NCBI RefSeq assembly: GCF_014192375.1
Contig: NZ_JACHXV010000010.1
Span: 1 to 64,000, forward strand
Origin: Endobacter medicaginis
GTDB taxonomy: Bacteria > Pseudomonadota > Alphaproteobacteria > Acetobacterales > Acetobacteraceae
Length of the DNA stretch: 64,000 nucleotides
Direction: 5' to 3'
In this document: positions 36,869 through 47,631 of the stretch, in pieces
Position numbering within the stretch: the stretch's first letter is position 1
How the letters are laid out: each line of letters begins with the position of its first letter
The notes under the pieces: generated by a model
What the model was told of the DNA's origin: nothing
Seen by the model: only the letters and a program-made list of their open reading frames with translations
Database searches by the model: none
Program-made: the position numbers and the translations under genes

Positions 36869-38092
36869 ATGACCGCATATCCTTCCGAATCGACCGGCGA
36901 GACCGGGCTGCGCTCCGATGATCTGGTGATCCCGGCCGGCGTGCCCGATGATACCGACCCGACCGGGGCGCTGACCGGCCCGGCGACCCTGCCGCTCGAC
37001 GCGTTTCACCGGGCGCACGGCGGCAAGATGGTGGATTTCGCCGGCTATGCGCTGCCGGTGCAGTACGGCGCCGGGGTGATGGCCGAGCACCTGCACTGCC
37101 GCTCCCGCGCCGTGCTGTTCGACGTCTCGCATATGGGCCAGGCGCTGCTGCACGGCACCGACGCCGCCGCCGAACTCGAGAAGCTGGTGCCGTCCGACAT
37201 TCTCGGACTGAAGGATGGGCGACAGCGCTATTCGGTGCTGCTCAACGAGGCCGGTGGCATCATCGACGACCTGATGATCGCGCGGCTGTCAGCAGACCGG
37301 ATGTTCCTGGTGGTCAATGCGGCGCGAAAGGCGGTGGATTACCGCCACCTGGAAACCGCCCTGCCCGGCTCGGTGCGCCTTGAACCGATGTTCGACCGTG
37401 CGCTGCTCGCCCTGCAGGGACCGGGGGCGGCCGCGGTGCTCGATCGGCTCGGTGTGGCGACGTCGGAGATCCCGTTCATGGGGCTGGCGGAGGCACTGGT
37501 GGGGGGCATTCCGGTCCAGCTCACCCGGGGCGGCTACACCGGCGAGGACGGGTTCGAGCTCTCGGTCGCCTCCGACCGTGCGGAGACGCTGGCCGAGACG
37601 CTGATCGCCGATCCGGAGGTCTTGCTGGCGGGCCTGGGCGCGCGCGATTCACTGCGCCTCGAAGCCGGGCTGTGCCTGTATGGCAACGACATCGACGAGG
37701 TGACCACCCCGGTCGAGGCGTCGCTGAACTGGGTGATCGGCAAGCGCCGCCGCGAGGATTTCGCCTTCGAGGGCGGTGTGGTGGTGCGCGACCAGCTCGC
37801 CCACGGCGCGCCGCGCCTGCGGGTCGGCCTGCGTCCCGAGGGTCGGGCACCGGCACGGGCCGGCACCACCATCGTCGCCGCCGACGGAACCGAGGCGGGC
37901 ATCGTGACCTCCGGCACGTTCGGCCCCTCCGTCGAGGGGGGCGCGCCGGTGTCGATGGGCTATCTGCGCCGCGACCTGATCGAGGCGGGCGACATCTCGC
38001 TGCTGGTGCGCAATCGCGCGATTGCCGCCCGCCGCGCCAGCCTGCCCTTCGTCAAGCACCGTTATTTCAGCGCCAAGTCGGCGAAAGCCTGA
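36869..38092 (+). CDS. gcvT: Glycine cleavage system T protein (aminomethyltransferase)
   Basis: Transfers the methylene group from aminomethyl-lipoyl GcvH to tetrahydrofolate, releasing ammonia. It has 407 residues. The family core starts at LPLDAFHRAHGGKMVDFAGY (about 42), with VLFDVSHMGQ, the folate-site region LTRGGYTGEDGFELS (about 215) and LCLYGNDIDEVTTPVEA (about 268). About 38 residues precede the usual family start; no other in-frame start with a ribosome site exists (GGAG is eight bases before ATG 36869). First of three glycine-cleavage genes under the riboswitch. Confidence 0.96.
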   Translation: MTAYPSESTGETGLRSDDLVIPAGVPDDTDPTGALTGPATLPLDAFHRAHGGKMVDFAGYALPVQYGAGVMAEHLHCRSRAVLFDVSHMGQALLHGTDAAAELEKLVPSDILGLKDGRQRYSVLLNEAGGIIDDLMIARLSADRMFLVVNAARKAVDYRHLETALPGSVRLEPMFDRALLALQGPGAAAVLDRLGVATSEIPFMGLAEALVGGIPVQLTRGGYTGEDGFELSVASDRAETLAETLIADPEVLLAGLGARDSLRLEAGLCLYGNDIDEVTTPVEASLNWVIGKRRREDFAFEGGVVVRDQLAHGAPRLRVGLRPEGRAPARAGTTIVAADGTEAGIVTSGTFGPSVEGGAPVSMGYLRRDLIEAGDISLLVRNRAIAARRASLPFVKHRYFSAKSAKA

Positions 38093-38104
38093 GGAGACCC
38101 GAGC

Positions 38105-38482
38105 ATGACCGAGACCCGCTACACCGAGAGCCATGAATGGGTGCGCCGCGAGAGCGACGGCAGCCTCACCGTCGGCATCACCGACCACGCGCAGCAGGCG
38201 CTGGGCGATGTGGTGTTCGTCGAGACACCCGATGTGGGGCGCGAGCTGACGGCGAAGGAGACAGCGGCCGTTGTTGAGAGCGTCAAGGCAGCGTCGGACA
38301 TCTACGCTCCGGTCGCCGGCACGGTGATCGCCGCCAACGAGGCGTTGTCGGAAGATCCGGCCCTGGTGAACTCGGAGGCTGAATCGGGGGCGTGGTTCTT
38401 CAAGCTCAAGCCGGCCGATCCGTCGGAGTTCGAGGCGCTGATGGATGCCGACGCCTACGCCGCCTTCGCGGCCGAGCACTGA
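38105..38482 (+). CDS. gcvH: Glycine cleavage system H protein
   Basis: A lipoyl carrier protein of 125 residues that shuttles the aminomethyl group between GcvP and GcvT. The lipoylated lysine is Lys61 in [15 protein letters not shown]. It opens with the typical YTESHEWVR. It starts 12 bp after gcvT and ends 29 bp before gcvP. Confidence 0.97.
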   Translation: MTETRYTESHEWVRRESDGSLTVGITDHAQQALGDVVFVETPDVGRELTAKETAAVVESVKAASDIYAPVAGTVIAANEALSEDPALVNSEAESGAWFFKLKPADPSEFEALMDADAYAAFAAEH

Positions 38483-38511
38483 CCTTCGGCTCCCTGCAAG
38501 GACACGCCATC

Positions 38512-41436
<2,925 letters not shown>

Positions 41437-41505
41437 CCTCGCCGGTGCCGGCGGCGGCCGGGCGCGGGGGTGCTGCCGGTGCAGAAGCTGGGCGAGCAGC
41501 GTTGC

Positions 41506-41931
41506 TCAGCGATTGAGGGCGGTAACCCGCTCCAGCAGGGCGATGAGGGTGGCGGCATCCTCCTCGCCGAGGGCCGTCTCCAGCCCGCGCTGATGCTCGG
41601 CGACGATCGGCCGGGCGGCGTCGAGCACGGCACGTCCCGTGCTGGTCAGTGCCAGCACCGTCCGGCGACGGTCGTCAGGGTCGCGACGCGTTTCCAGCCA
41701 GGTCCGCGCCTGCAAAGGCCGGATCAGATGGCCGAGCGTGGAACGGTCCATCACCAGCAGTTCGGCCAGCTTACCGACATCCGCCGCGTCCAGCCGGTCG
41801 AGCCGGGCGAGGATCGAATACTGGTTCAGGCTGAGCCCGAGCCCGGCCAGCGCGGCATCGTAGCGGCGGCTGAGATGACGCGAGGCCCCGCGCAGTACCG
41901 CGCAGGTGCAGTGCAGTGGATCGTCGCTCAT
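41506..41931 (-). CDS. MarR-family transcriptional regulator
   Basis: A 141-residue winged-helix dimer. Recognisable parts are LSLNQYSILARLDRLDAADV (helix 2-3), the recognition helix LLVMDRSTLGHLIRPLQAR (about 60-78) and the wing RRDPDDRRRTVLALTSTG. N-terminal Cys residues (HCTCAVLRG) could be redox- or ligand-sensing. It is the second gene of an operon behind an MFS transporter (4-bp ATGA overlap). Two palindromes GGGCAATTGCCC-like at the operon promoter (43225-43260) fit autoregulation. Confidence 0.92.
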   Translation of the reverse strand: MSDDPLHCTCAVLRGASRHLSRRYDAALAGLGLSLNQYSILARLDRLDAADVGKLAELLVMDRSTLGHLIRPLQARTWLETRRDPDDRRRTVLALTSTGRAVLDAARPIVAEHQRGLETALGEEDAATLIALLERVTALNR

Positions 41932-43190
41932 CCGGCGGCCACGGCCACCGGCGCCCGGCGCCCGATGGCGAGCGCGAGAAACCCCGCACCGACGCAGATC
42001 ACGCCGGCGATCGCGAAGGCGCCGCCATAGCTGCCCATATCCGTCCTCCACACCCCGGCCAGCCAGGCCGCGCAGGCCGCCCCGATCTGGTGCGATGCCC
42101 CTACCCAGCCGAACATCACCGCGGCATTGCTCTTGCCGAACGCGCGCTCGGCCAGACGCACCGTGGGCGGCACGGTGGCGATCCAGTCCAGCCCGTAGAA
42201 GGCGGCGAACAGCGGCAGACCGAGAACATCGGCGCCGAACGCCCAAGGCAGCCAGATCAGCGACAGGCCGCGCAGCCCGTAATAGGCGAACAACAGCTTG
42301 CGGGCATCGAAACGGTCGGTCAGCCAGCCCGAGGCCGTGGTTCCGACCAGGTCGAAGATGCCCATCGCGGCGAGCAGTTCCGCCGAGCGCTGCTCGGGGA
42401 TGCCGTGATCGGCGCAGGCGGGGATCAGATGCGTGCCGATCAGCCCGTTGGTCGAGGCGCCGCAGATGAAGAACGTGCCGGCAAGCAGCCAGAAATCGCG
42501 CCGGCCGAGCCCGTCGCGCAACGCGCGAACCGCGCGCAGGGCGGGATTGACCTTCGCCGCCGGGGGTGGTGCCGCGTCGTCCGCCTCGCCGACGCGCCGC
42601 AACCCGATGGCAGCGGGCGTGTCGCGCAGCAGCAGGGCCACCACCGGCACCATCGCCAGGGCAACGGCGGCCAGCAGCACCACCGCGATACGCCAGCCGG
42701 CATGATCGTTCAGTGCGGCGATCGCCGGCAGGAACACCAGTTGGCCGGTGGCCGAGGAGGCGGTCAGCACGCCCAGCACCAGGCCGCGATGGCTGGCGAA
42801 CCAGCGCTCGGCGACGGTCGCGCCCAGCACCATCGCCACCATGCCGGACCCCAGCCCGATCGCGATCCCCCAGACCAGCCGCATCTGCCACAGCTGATGC
42901 ACCTGCGTGCTCAGCGCGAGGGCCGCCGCCAGAAGCAGCAGGGCGGCGCAGATGCAGCGACGCATGCCGAAGCGCTCGTAGAGGGCGGCCGCGAACGGGC
43001 CGACGAGCCCGTAGAGCAGGATCGCGAGGCCGACGACACCGCCGAGTGCGGCCGGCGACCAGCCGAACTCCATCTCGAGCGGCATCATCAGCGCACCGGG
43101 CGCGGCGCGGATGCCGGCGCCGGTGAGCATGACCAGGAAGGTCACGCCGAACACGATCCAGGCAGTGTGCAGTCGGGGCGTGCGACTCAT
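41928..43190 (-). CDS. MFS transporter
   Basis: A 420-residue major-facilitator protein with 12 predicted helices. Visible are the loop 2-3 motif region LYERFGMRRC, a central cytoplasmic loop (about 195-220) and a second-half GWLTDRFDARKLLF. This resembles monocarboxylate/oxalate-formate-type MFS carriers. ATG at 43190 is chosen; the frame upstream lies over the promoter. Co-transcribed with and probably repressed by the MarR protein, so import or efflux of the MarR ligand is likely. The substrate is not determined. Confidence 0.9.
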   Translation of the reverse strand: MSRTPRLHTAWIVFGVTFLVMLTGAGIRAAPGALMMPLEMEFGWSPAALGGVVGLAILLYGLVGPFAAALYERFGMRRCICAALLLLAAALALSTQVHQLWQMRLVWGIAIGLGSGMVAMVLGATVAERWFASHRGLVLGVLTASSATGQLVFLPAIAALNDHAGWRIAVVLLAAVALAMVPVVALLLRDTPAAIGLRRVGEADDAAPPPAAKVNPALRAVRALRDGLGRRDFWLLAGTFFICGASTNGLIGTHLIPACADHGIPEQRSAELLAAMGIFDLVGTTASGWLTDRFDARKLLFAYYGLRGLSLIWLPWAFGADVLGLPLFAAFYGLDWIATVPPTVRLAERAFGKSNAAVMFGWVGASHQIGAACAAWLAGVWRTDMGSYGGAFAIAGVICVGAGFLALAIGRRAPVAVAAG

Positions 43191-43217
43191 CAGCAGGGCT
43201 CCGGCAAGGGTATCGCG

Positions 43218-43260
43218 ATCATACGTGCAATTGCCCTCATCGTAAAGCGGGCAATTGCCC
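43218..43260 (-). promoter_or_regulatory. MFS-marR promoter with two MarR-type operators
   Basis: On the minus strand TTTACG (43246-43241), a 17-base spacer and TATGAT (43223-43218) form a good promoter. A perfect palindrome GGGCAATTGCCC (43249-43260) sits just upstream of the -35. A near copy (43225-43236, one base different) fills the spacer, 24 bp away. Binding of a MarR dimer to both would block polymerase. Confidence 0.65.
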
Positions 43261-43270
43261 ATGACTGGCG

Positions 43271-44185
43271 TCAGTCCACACACGCCTCCCGGCAGGCCGA
43301 GATCACCTGCGCGCGCAGCCAACGATGCACCGGGTCGGCCTGCCGGCGCGGGTGCCACATCGCACAGACCCGGAACCCGGGCAGCGGCACCGGCAGCGCG
43401 AAGGCGACCAGGCCGGGCGCCTGGCGATGTCCGAGCGCCGAGCGCGGCACCATCGCCACCAGATCGCCGGACGCCGCCAGACGCATCGCGGCAGGATAGC
43501 CGGGCACGATGGCAGCCACCCGGCGCGCGAGGCCCAGTGCGGCGAGCCCATCGTCGAGCATCTGTCCCGCCGCACCGGAGGACGCCACCGCCACATGCCG
43601 ACAGCCGGCATAACCCGCGGCATCCGGCGCACCCTCCGCCAGCAGGGCATGGCCGCATCTCGCCACGCCCACATAGCGGTCCTCGAACAGCGTGGTCAGA
43701 CGGATTTCCGGCCCCGAGCCGCCGGGCAGGCCGATCTCGAGATCGGCCTGCTCCTCGCGCAAGGGGGCTGCATCACGGTCGGCGCGCAGCACGAAGCGGA
43801 CGCGCAGCTCCGGCGCGGACGCCAGCAGCGCCTCGGTGACGAACGGCGCAAGGGTATCGAGAAACACCTCACTGACCCGCAGGCAGACCTCGCGACGCAG
43901 ACGGGCCGGATCGAAGCCCTCCGGCGCGGCGGACAGCACGGCGCGGGCGGCGCGATGGACCTCCGCCACCCGTGCGGCGAGCGCGCTCGCATGCGGCGTC
44001 GGGACCAGCCGGCGGCCGGCGCGCACCAGCAACGCATCGCCGGTCACCGCGCGCAGGCGGGTCAGGGTGCGGCTCATCGCCGACACGCTCAGCCCGAGCC
44101 GGCGCGCCGCCGCGGTCACGCTCGCCTCCTCCAGCAGCACGTCGAGCGCGGCCAGCAGGTTGAGGTCGGGATCGTCGGCGGCCAA
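43271..44185 (-). CDS. LysR-family transcriptional regulator
   Basis: A 304-residue regulator with an N-terminal HTH (LLEEASVTAAARRLGLSVSA, recognition helix LSVSAMSRTLTRLRA) and a C-terminal substrate-binding fold. The start is TTG at 44185 with AGGAGA seven bases upstream; no ATG fits. It is divergent from an SDR gene, and the shared gap carries a perfect inverted repeat (44209-44231). Therefore it likely activates the SDR in response to the enzyme's substrate, a common LysR arrangement. Confidence 0.9.
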   Translation of the reverse strand: MAADDPDLNLLAALDVLLEEASVTAAARRLGLSVSAMSRTLTRLRAVTGDALLVRAGRRLVPTPHASALAARVAEVHRAARAVLSAAPEGFDPARLRREVCLRVSEVFLDTLAPFVTEALLASAPELRVRFVLRADRDAAPLREEQADLEIGLPGGSGPEIRLTTLFEDRYVGVARCGHALLAEGAPDAAGYAGCRHVAVASSGAAGQMLDDGLAALGLARRVAAIVPGYPAAMRLAASGDLVAMVPRSALGHRQAPGLVAFALPVPLPGFRVCAMWHPRRQADPVHRWLRAQVISACREACVD

Positions 44186-44208
44186 GGGCGGTCTCCTGAT
44201 GAGGCGTC

Positions 44209-44247
44209 GGACGCAATCATAGTTTGCGTCCCTCGCGTCTGGCGCAA
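44209..44247. promoter_or_regulatory. LysR-type operator between the divergent genes
   Basis: Perfect 8-base arms GGACGCAA (44209-44216) and TTGCGTCC (44224-44231) flank a 7-base centre. A further half-site CGCAA lies at 44243-44247. A strong dyad plus a nearby half-site matches the recognition-site/activation-site layout of LysR regulators. Confidence 0.6.
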
Positions 44248-44295
44248 TCCGGATGGCGACGCATATGCCCGTGCATGCTGATGACGGAGGTCGAG

Positions 44296-45018
44296 ATGGA
44301 TGCGAACACCCACACCCCGACGGCCCTGATCGCCGGCGCCTCGCGCGGACTCGGTCTGGCGCTGACGGAGGCGCTGGTCGAGCGGGGCTGGACGGTGATC
44401 GGCACCGCACGCAACCTCGGGCGCGACCCCGACCGGCCCTGCGGTCTGCAGGCCCTGCGCAACCGCCATCCGCGGCATGTGACGATCGAGCGGCTCGACC
44501 TGCTCGACGCCGCTGGTCCGGCAGCGCTGCGCGACCGGCTGGCGGGACGTGGGCTGGATCTGCTGTTCGTCAACGCCGGCACCACCAGCGCCCAGCCGGA
44601 CCAGCCGATCGGCGAGGTCGAGGCGTCGGTGTTCAGCCACATCATGCTGACCAACGCACTCGGCCCGATGCGGGTGATCGAGGCGATCGACGGGCTGGTG
44701 GTGCCCGGCGGCACGATCGGGGTGATGTCGTCCGGCCAGGGCAGCGTCGCCAACAACGTCTCGGGCCGACGCGAACTCTATCGCGGCAGCAAGGCGGCGC
44801 TGAACAGCTTCATGCGCAGCTATGCCGCCCGCACGGCCTCGCGCGGCCATCCGATGGTGCTGATGGCGCCCGGCTGGGTGCGCACCGAACTCGGCGGCCC
44901 GGACGCGCCGATTGCCCTCGAGGACAGTATCGCAGGCATGATCGAGGTCCTGTCCGGCCTGCCGGGCCATCCGGGACTGCACTATCTCGACTATCTCGGC
45001 CGCGTGGTGCCGTGGTGA
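44296..45018 (+). CDS. Short-chain dehydrogenase/reductase
   Basis: A 240-residue SDR. The cofactor motif is GASRGLGLALTEAL (about 14-27), then NAGTTSA (about 90-96); the serine region is VMSSGQGSVA. The catalytic Tyr-Lys appears as YRGSKAALNSF (about 150). It resembles the C-factor/sniffer-like SDR group by pattern. ATG 44296 has GGAGGT five bases upstream; earlier in-frame starts lack this. Controlled, by context, by the divergent LysR protein. The substrate is unknown. Confidence 0.88.
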   Translation: MDANTHTPTALIAGASRGLGLALTEALVERGWTVIGTARNLGRDPDRPCGLQALRNRHPRHVTIERLDLLDAAGPAALRDRLAGRGLDLLFVNAGTTSAQPDQPIGEVEASVFSHIMLTNALGPMRVIEAIDGLVVPGGTIGVMSSGQGSVANNVSGRRELYRGSKAALNSFMRSYAARTASRGHPMVLMAPGWVRTELGGPDAPIALEDSIAGMIEVLSGLPGHPGLHYLDYLGRVVPW

Positions 45019-45094
45019 CGGAAATGTGCTGCTTTTCGACTTGTCTTCGACGTCGCCGGCATGCGCTGATGCCATGTCGCGGCGGGAGTTCGGG

Positions 45095-45988
45095 ATGCGA
45101 AAGCTCTTCTGTCTGGCCTTTGTGCTTGCCGCGCTGCCGATCATGCCTGCGCTCGGCGCCGATCCAGGCAACGATGAGACGATCATCGTGCACGGCATGA
45201 CGCCTCAGGTGGTCCGTCGCGAGATCGACAAGCTGGCCTCCGCACCCTGGAACCATCAACTCGCCCGCTGGGGAGCGAACTTCTGCCCCAGGGTGGTCGG
45301 ATTGCCCGACCCTTACCAGACAGTGGTGATGGAGCATGTCGAGCGCGCCGCCCAGGCCGTGATCTCCGATGCCACGGCGAAATGCGCCAGGCCAAACGTG
45401 TTCATCCTGTTCACCGAGGATGGCACCGCGGCGTTCGAGCAGATACTCGACCGCGCACCGATGCTGGGCAACACCTCGCCGCTGGTCGCCATCGACACCT
45501 CGGATTTCCAGCCTCCCGGAGACGACGACATCGCCGATCTGAAGGTGGAGCGTTCGGTACGTTGGTATCGCAGCACCGTCACCGATCCGGCACCCGGTGT
45601 AGCGGCGGTCTGGGACCCGCGGTTCCACCGCTTCGTCGCCACCAACAACGTCAAGATCTCCCAGCAGGAGAAGGACACCGTCGCGCATGTGAGTTCTCTG
45701 ATGGTGATCGTCGACACGCAGCGCGCCACCGGTGCGCGGCTGGGCCAGCTCGCCGACTACATTGCCTTTGTCGTCCTGGCCGGGCCGAAGCTCGGGGAGG
45801 ATTTCTCGCCGGTGTCGATCATGAGCCTGTTCGATGGCGGCCGGTTCAACCCGGCCGCACCCGAGGGTCTGACGCCCTTCGACCACGCGGTGCTGAACGC
45901 CCTCTACGACGCCGATCCGGCGCGCGAGGCGCATGACGAACAGGCCGAGATCGCCTCGCGCGTGCGCAGCACCCTCGCCCGCCACTGA
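45095..45988 (+). CDS. Exported protein of unknown function
   Basis: A 297-residue protein with a clear signal peptide (LFCLAFVLAALPIMPALGA). The mature N-terminal region (NHQLARWGANFCPRVVGL, then KCARPNVFILFTEDG) carries two cysteines likely paired in the periplasm. I recall uncharacterised exported proteins of Caulobacter and sphingomonads with the same W-x-CP-VVGL...C-PN pattern but cannot name a domain. No catalytic motif is obvious. GGGAG precedes ATG 45095. It follows the SDR gene on the same strand after a 76-bp gap. Confidence 0.75.
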   Translation: MRKLFCLAFVLAALPIMPALGADPGNDETIIVHGMTPQVVRREIDKLASAPWNHQLARWGANFCPRVVGLPDPYQTVVMEHVERAAQAVISDATAKCARPNVFILFTEDGTAAFEQILDRAPMLGNTSPLVAIDTSDFQPPGDDDIADLKVERSVRWYRSTVTDPAPGVAAVWDPRFHRFVATNNVKISQQEKDTVAHVSSLMVIVDTQRATGARLGQLADYIAFVVLAGPKLGEDFSPVSIMSLFDGGRFNPAAPEGLTPFDHAVLNALYDADPAREAHDEQAEIASRVRSTLARH

Positions 45989-45992
45989 CGCC

Positions 45993-46385
45993 TCAGCCGA
46001 ACGCGGCGGCAAACCCGACCATGACGATGCCGGCGACCGCCGCCAGCCAGACCAGCGAACGGATCACCGGCACACCGGCGACATAGAGCGGCCAGTAGAC
46101 CAGCCTGGCGACGACATAGATCCAGCCGCCCCAGATCGCGAGCGGCGTCTCGCGCCCGGTCAGATGAGCGACCAGGGCGGCAACGGCGAAGAAGGCGAAG
46201 GTCTCGTTGAAATTGGCGGAAGCGCGCTGTATCCGGGCCGGGATGCCGGTCAACGGCTGGGGGTTGTCGCGCGCGCCGGCCGAATAGGCGAAACCGCGCT
46301 GCGCGCTCAGCGCCGGTCCGGTGGCGACGGCGGAGACCAGCCCGATCAGGGCGGCACCGAGCAACAGGGCGAGCAGGGGCGTCAT
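45993..46385 (-). CDS. MAPEG-family membrane protein
   Basis: A 130-residue inner-membrane protein with four predicted helices. RIQRASANFNETFAFFAVAA is the family's characteristic N-x-x-E core (the ANFNETF segment), where glutathione-binding residues lie in eukaryotic members. Bacterial function is unclear. ATG at 46385 has GGAGGAGA eight bases upstream. It is convergent with the exported unknown protein (4 bp) and divergent from an SDR gene. Confidence 0.88.
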   Translation of the reverse strand: MTPLLALLLGAALIGLVSAVATGPALSAQRGFAYSAGARDNPQPLTGIPARIQRASANFNETFAFFAVAALVAHLTGRETPLAIWGGWIYVVARLVYWPLYVAGVPVIRSLVWLAAVAGIVMVGFAAAFG

Positions 46386-46471
46386 CGGGATCGTCTCCTC
46401 CGGGGGTGTTGGGCGATGCAACCCGACGCGGGCGCGGCAGTTGCTCGATCATATCGGATCGGAGAGCGCAA

Positions 46472-47182
46472 ATGCAGGGTATCGCACTGGTCACCGGCGG
46501 CTCGCGCGGCATCGGCCGGGCGATCTGCCTGCGCCTCGCCCGCGACGGCTACACGGTCGCCTTCACCTATGGCGCCTCGGTAGACGCAGCGGACGCTCTG
46601 GTGGCGGAGATCGAGGCCGGTGGCGGCCATGCGCGGGCACTGCGCTCCGACGCCGGCGATCCCGCACAGATCGCCGCCCTGTTCGACATGGTGGACGGGC
46701 TCGGCACGCTCTCGGCGCTGGTGACCAATGCCGGGGTGATCCTGCCGCCGGCGCCCTTCGCGGAGGCGGACCCCGGCGCGCTGGCGCGGCTGTTCGACAT
46801 CAACGTGCTGGGCGCGATGCTCTGTGCGCAGCAGGCGGTGCGACGGATGCCGCCCGGTAGCGGCATCGTCATGCTGGCCTCCGTCGCCGCCCGCCTCGCC
46901 CGGCCGACCATGGCCGCCTACTCGGCCTCCAAGGCGGCGGTGGAAGTATTCGCCCGCGCGCTGGCCGGCGAGGTCGGCGCGCAAGGCATCCGGGTCAACG
47001 CGCTCTCGCCCGGCATCATCGACACCGACATGGCCGCCGACCTGCTCGAGATCGCCCGCCAGACCACCCCGCTCGGTCGGCCCGGGCGTCCCGACGAGAT
47101 CGCCGATGCGGTGGCGTTCCTACTGTCGGACGCCGCCTCCTACATCACCGGCTCGGTGATGACGGTGTCCGGCGGCCGCTGA
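46472..47182 (+). CDS. Short-chain dehydrogenase, FabG-like
   Basis: A 236-residue SDR. TGGSRGIGRAICLRLA (about 8-23), NAGVILP (about 90), a serine in LASVAARLA and YSASKAAVEVFARALA (about 150) show an intact active site. The C-terminal SGGR is typical. It resembles glucose-dehydrogenase/FabG-like proteins often annotated as sugar dehydrogenases. A GGAGAG site precedes the ATG. The substrate is unknown. Confidence 0.9.
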   Translation: MQGIALVTGGSRGIGRAICLRLARDGYTVAFTYGASVDAADALVAEIEAGGGHARALRSDAGDPAQIAALFDMVDGLGTLSALVTNAGVILPPAPFAEADPGALARLFDINVLGAMLCAQQAVRRMPPGSGIVMLASVAARLARPTMAAYSASKAAVEVFARALAGEVGAQGIRVNALSPGIIDTDMAADLLEIARQTTPLGRPGRPDEIADAVAFLLSDAASYITGSVMTVSGGR

Positions 47183-47183
47183 G

Positions 47184-47609
47184 TCAGCGCCGCAATCCGG
47201 ACTGGATCGGCGAAATCGTGCCCGGCGCGCTGAGATTGGCCCCCGGCGCCGGCGAACTTTCGCCATAGGCGGTGCCGAACGGGGCGATGAAGGCATCGGT
47301 GTTGGGATCACGCCCGTTGCCGGGCTGCCAGCCATGATAGCTGTAGGCGTGGTCCTCGAATTCCGGAACCACGCGCGCGGCGTCGGGGGCGGGTGCGAGC
47401 CGGCGCTGGCCGTGCACCACCAGGCTTTCCTGCATCACCGTGACCGGGCCCGAGATCGGGCGTGAGAGCGGGCCGCCATCAGGGGCGGCCAGCGCCGGCG
47501 CGATGGCGCCTGCGGCGCAGATCAGCACGATGGCGGGCAGCGCTTTCGGCAGACGGGCCTCGGTGTCGATGTCAGCAGGACGACAGGGGACCACACACCG
47601 CACCGGCAA
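47184..47609 (-). CDS. Small exported protein, TTG start
   Basis: A 141-residue protein with a signal-like segment (ALPAIVLICAAGAIAPALAAP) after a longer-than-usual N-terminal region. The mature part is Pro/Gly-rich without a recognisable fold (VTVMQESLVVHGQRRLAPAPD; YSYHGWQPGNGRDPNTDAF). The start is TTG at 47609 with AAAGGA seven bases upstream. It lies 22 bp after the P450 gene as the last unit of the TPP-riboswitch operon. The function is unknown; the role in that operon is uncertain. Confidence 0.55.
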   Translation of the reverse strand: MPVRCVVPCRPADIDTEARLPKALPAIVLICAAGAIAPALAAPDGGPLSRPISGPVTVMQESLVVHGQRRLAPAPDAARVVPEFEDHAYSYHGWQPGNGRDPNTDAFIAPFGTAYGESSPAPGANLSAPGTISPIQSGLRR

Positions 47610-47631
47610 TGCGAGTCCTTTCGCTGTCGGT

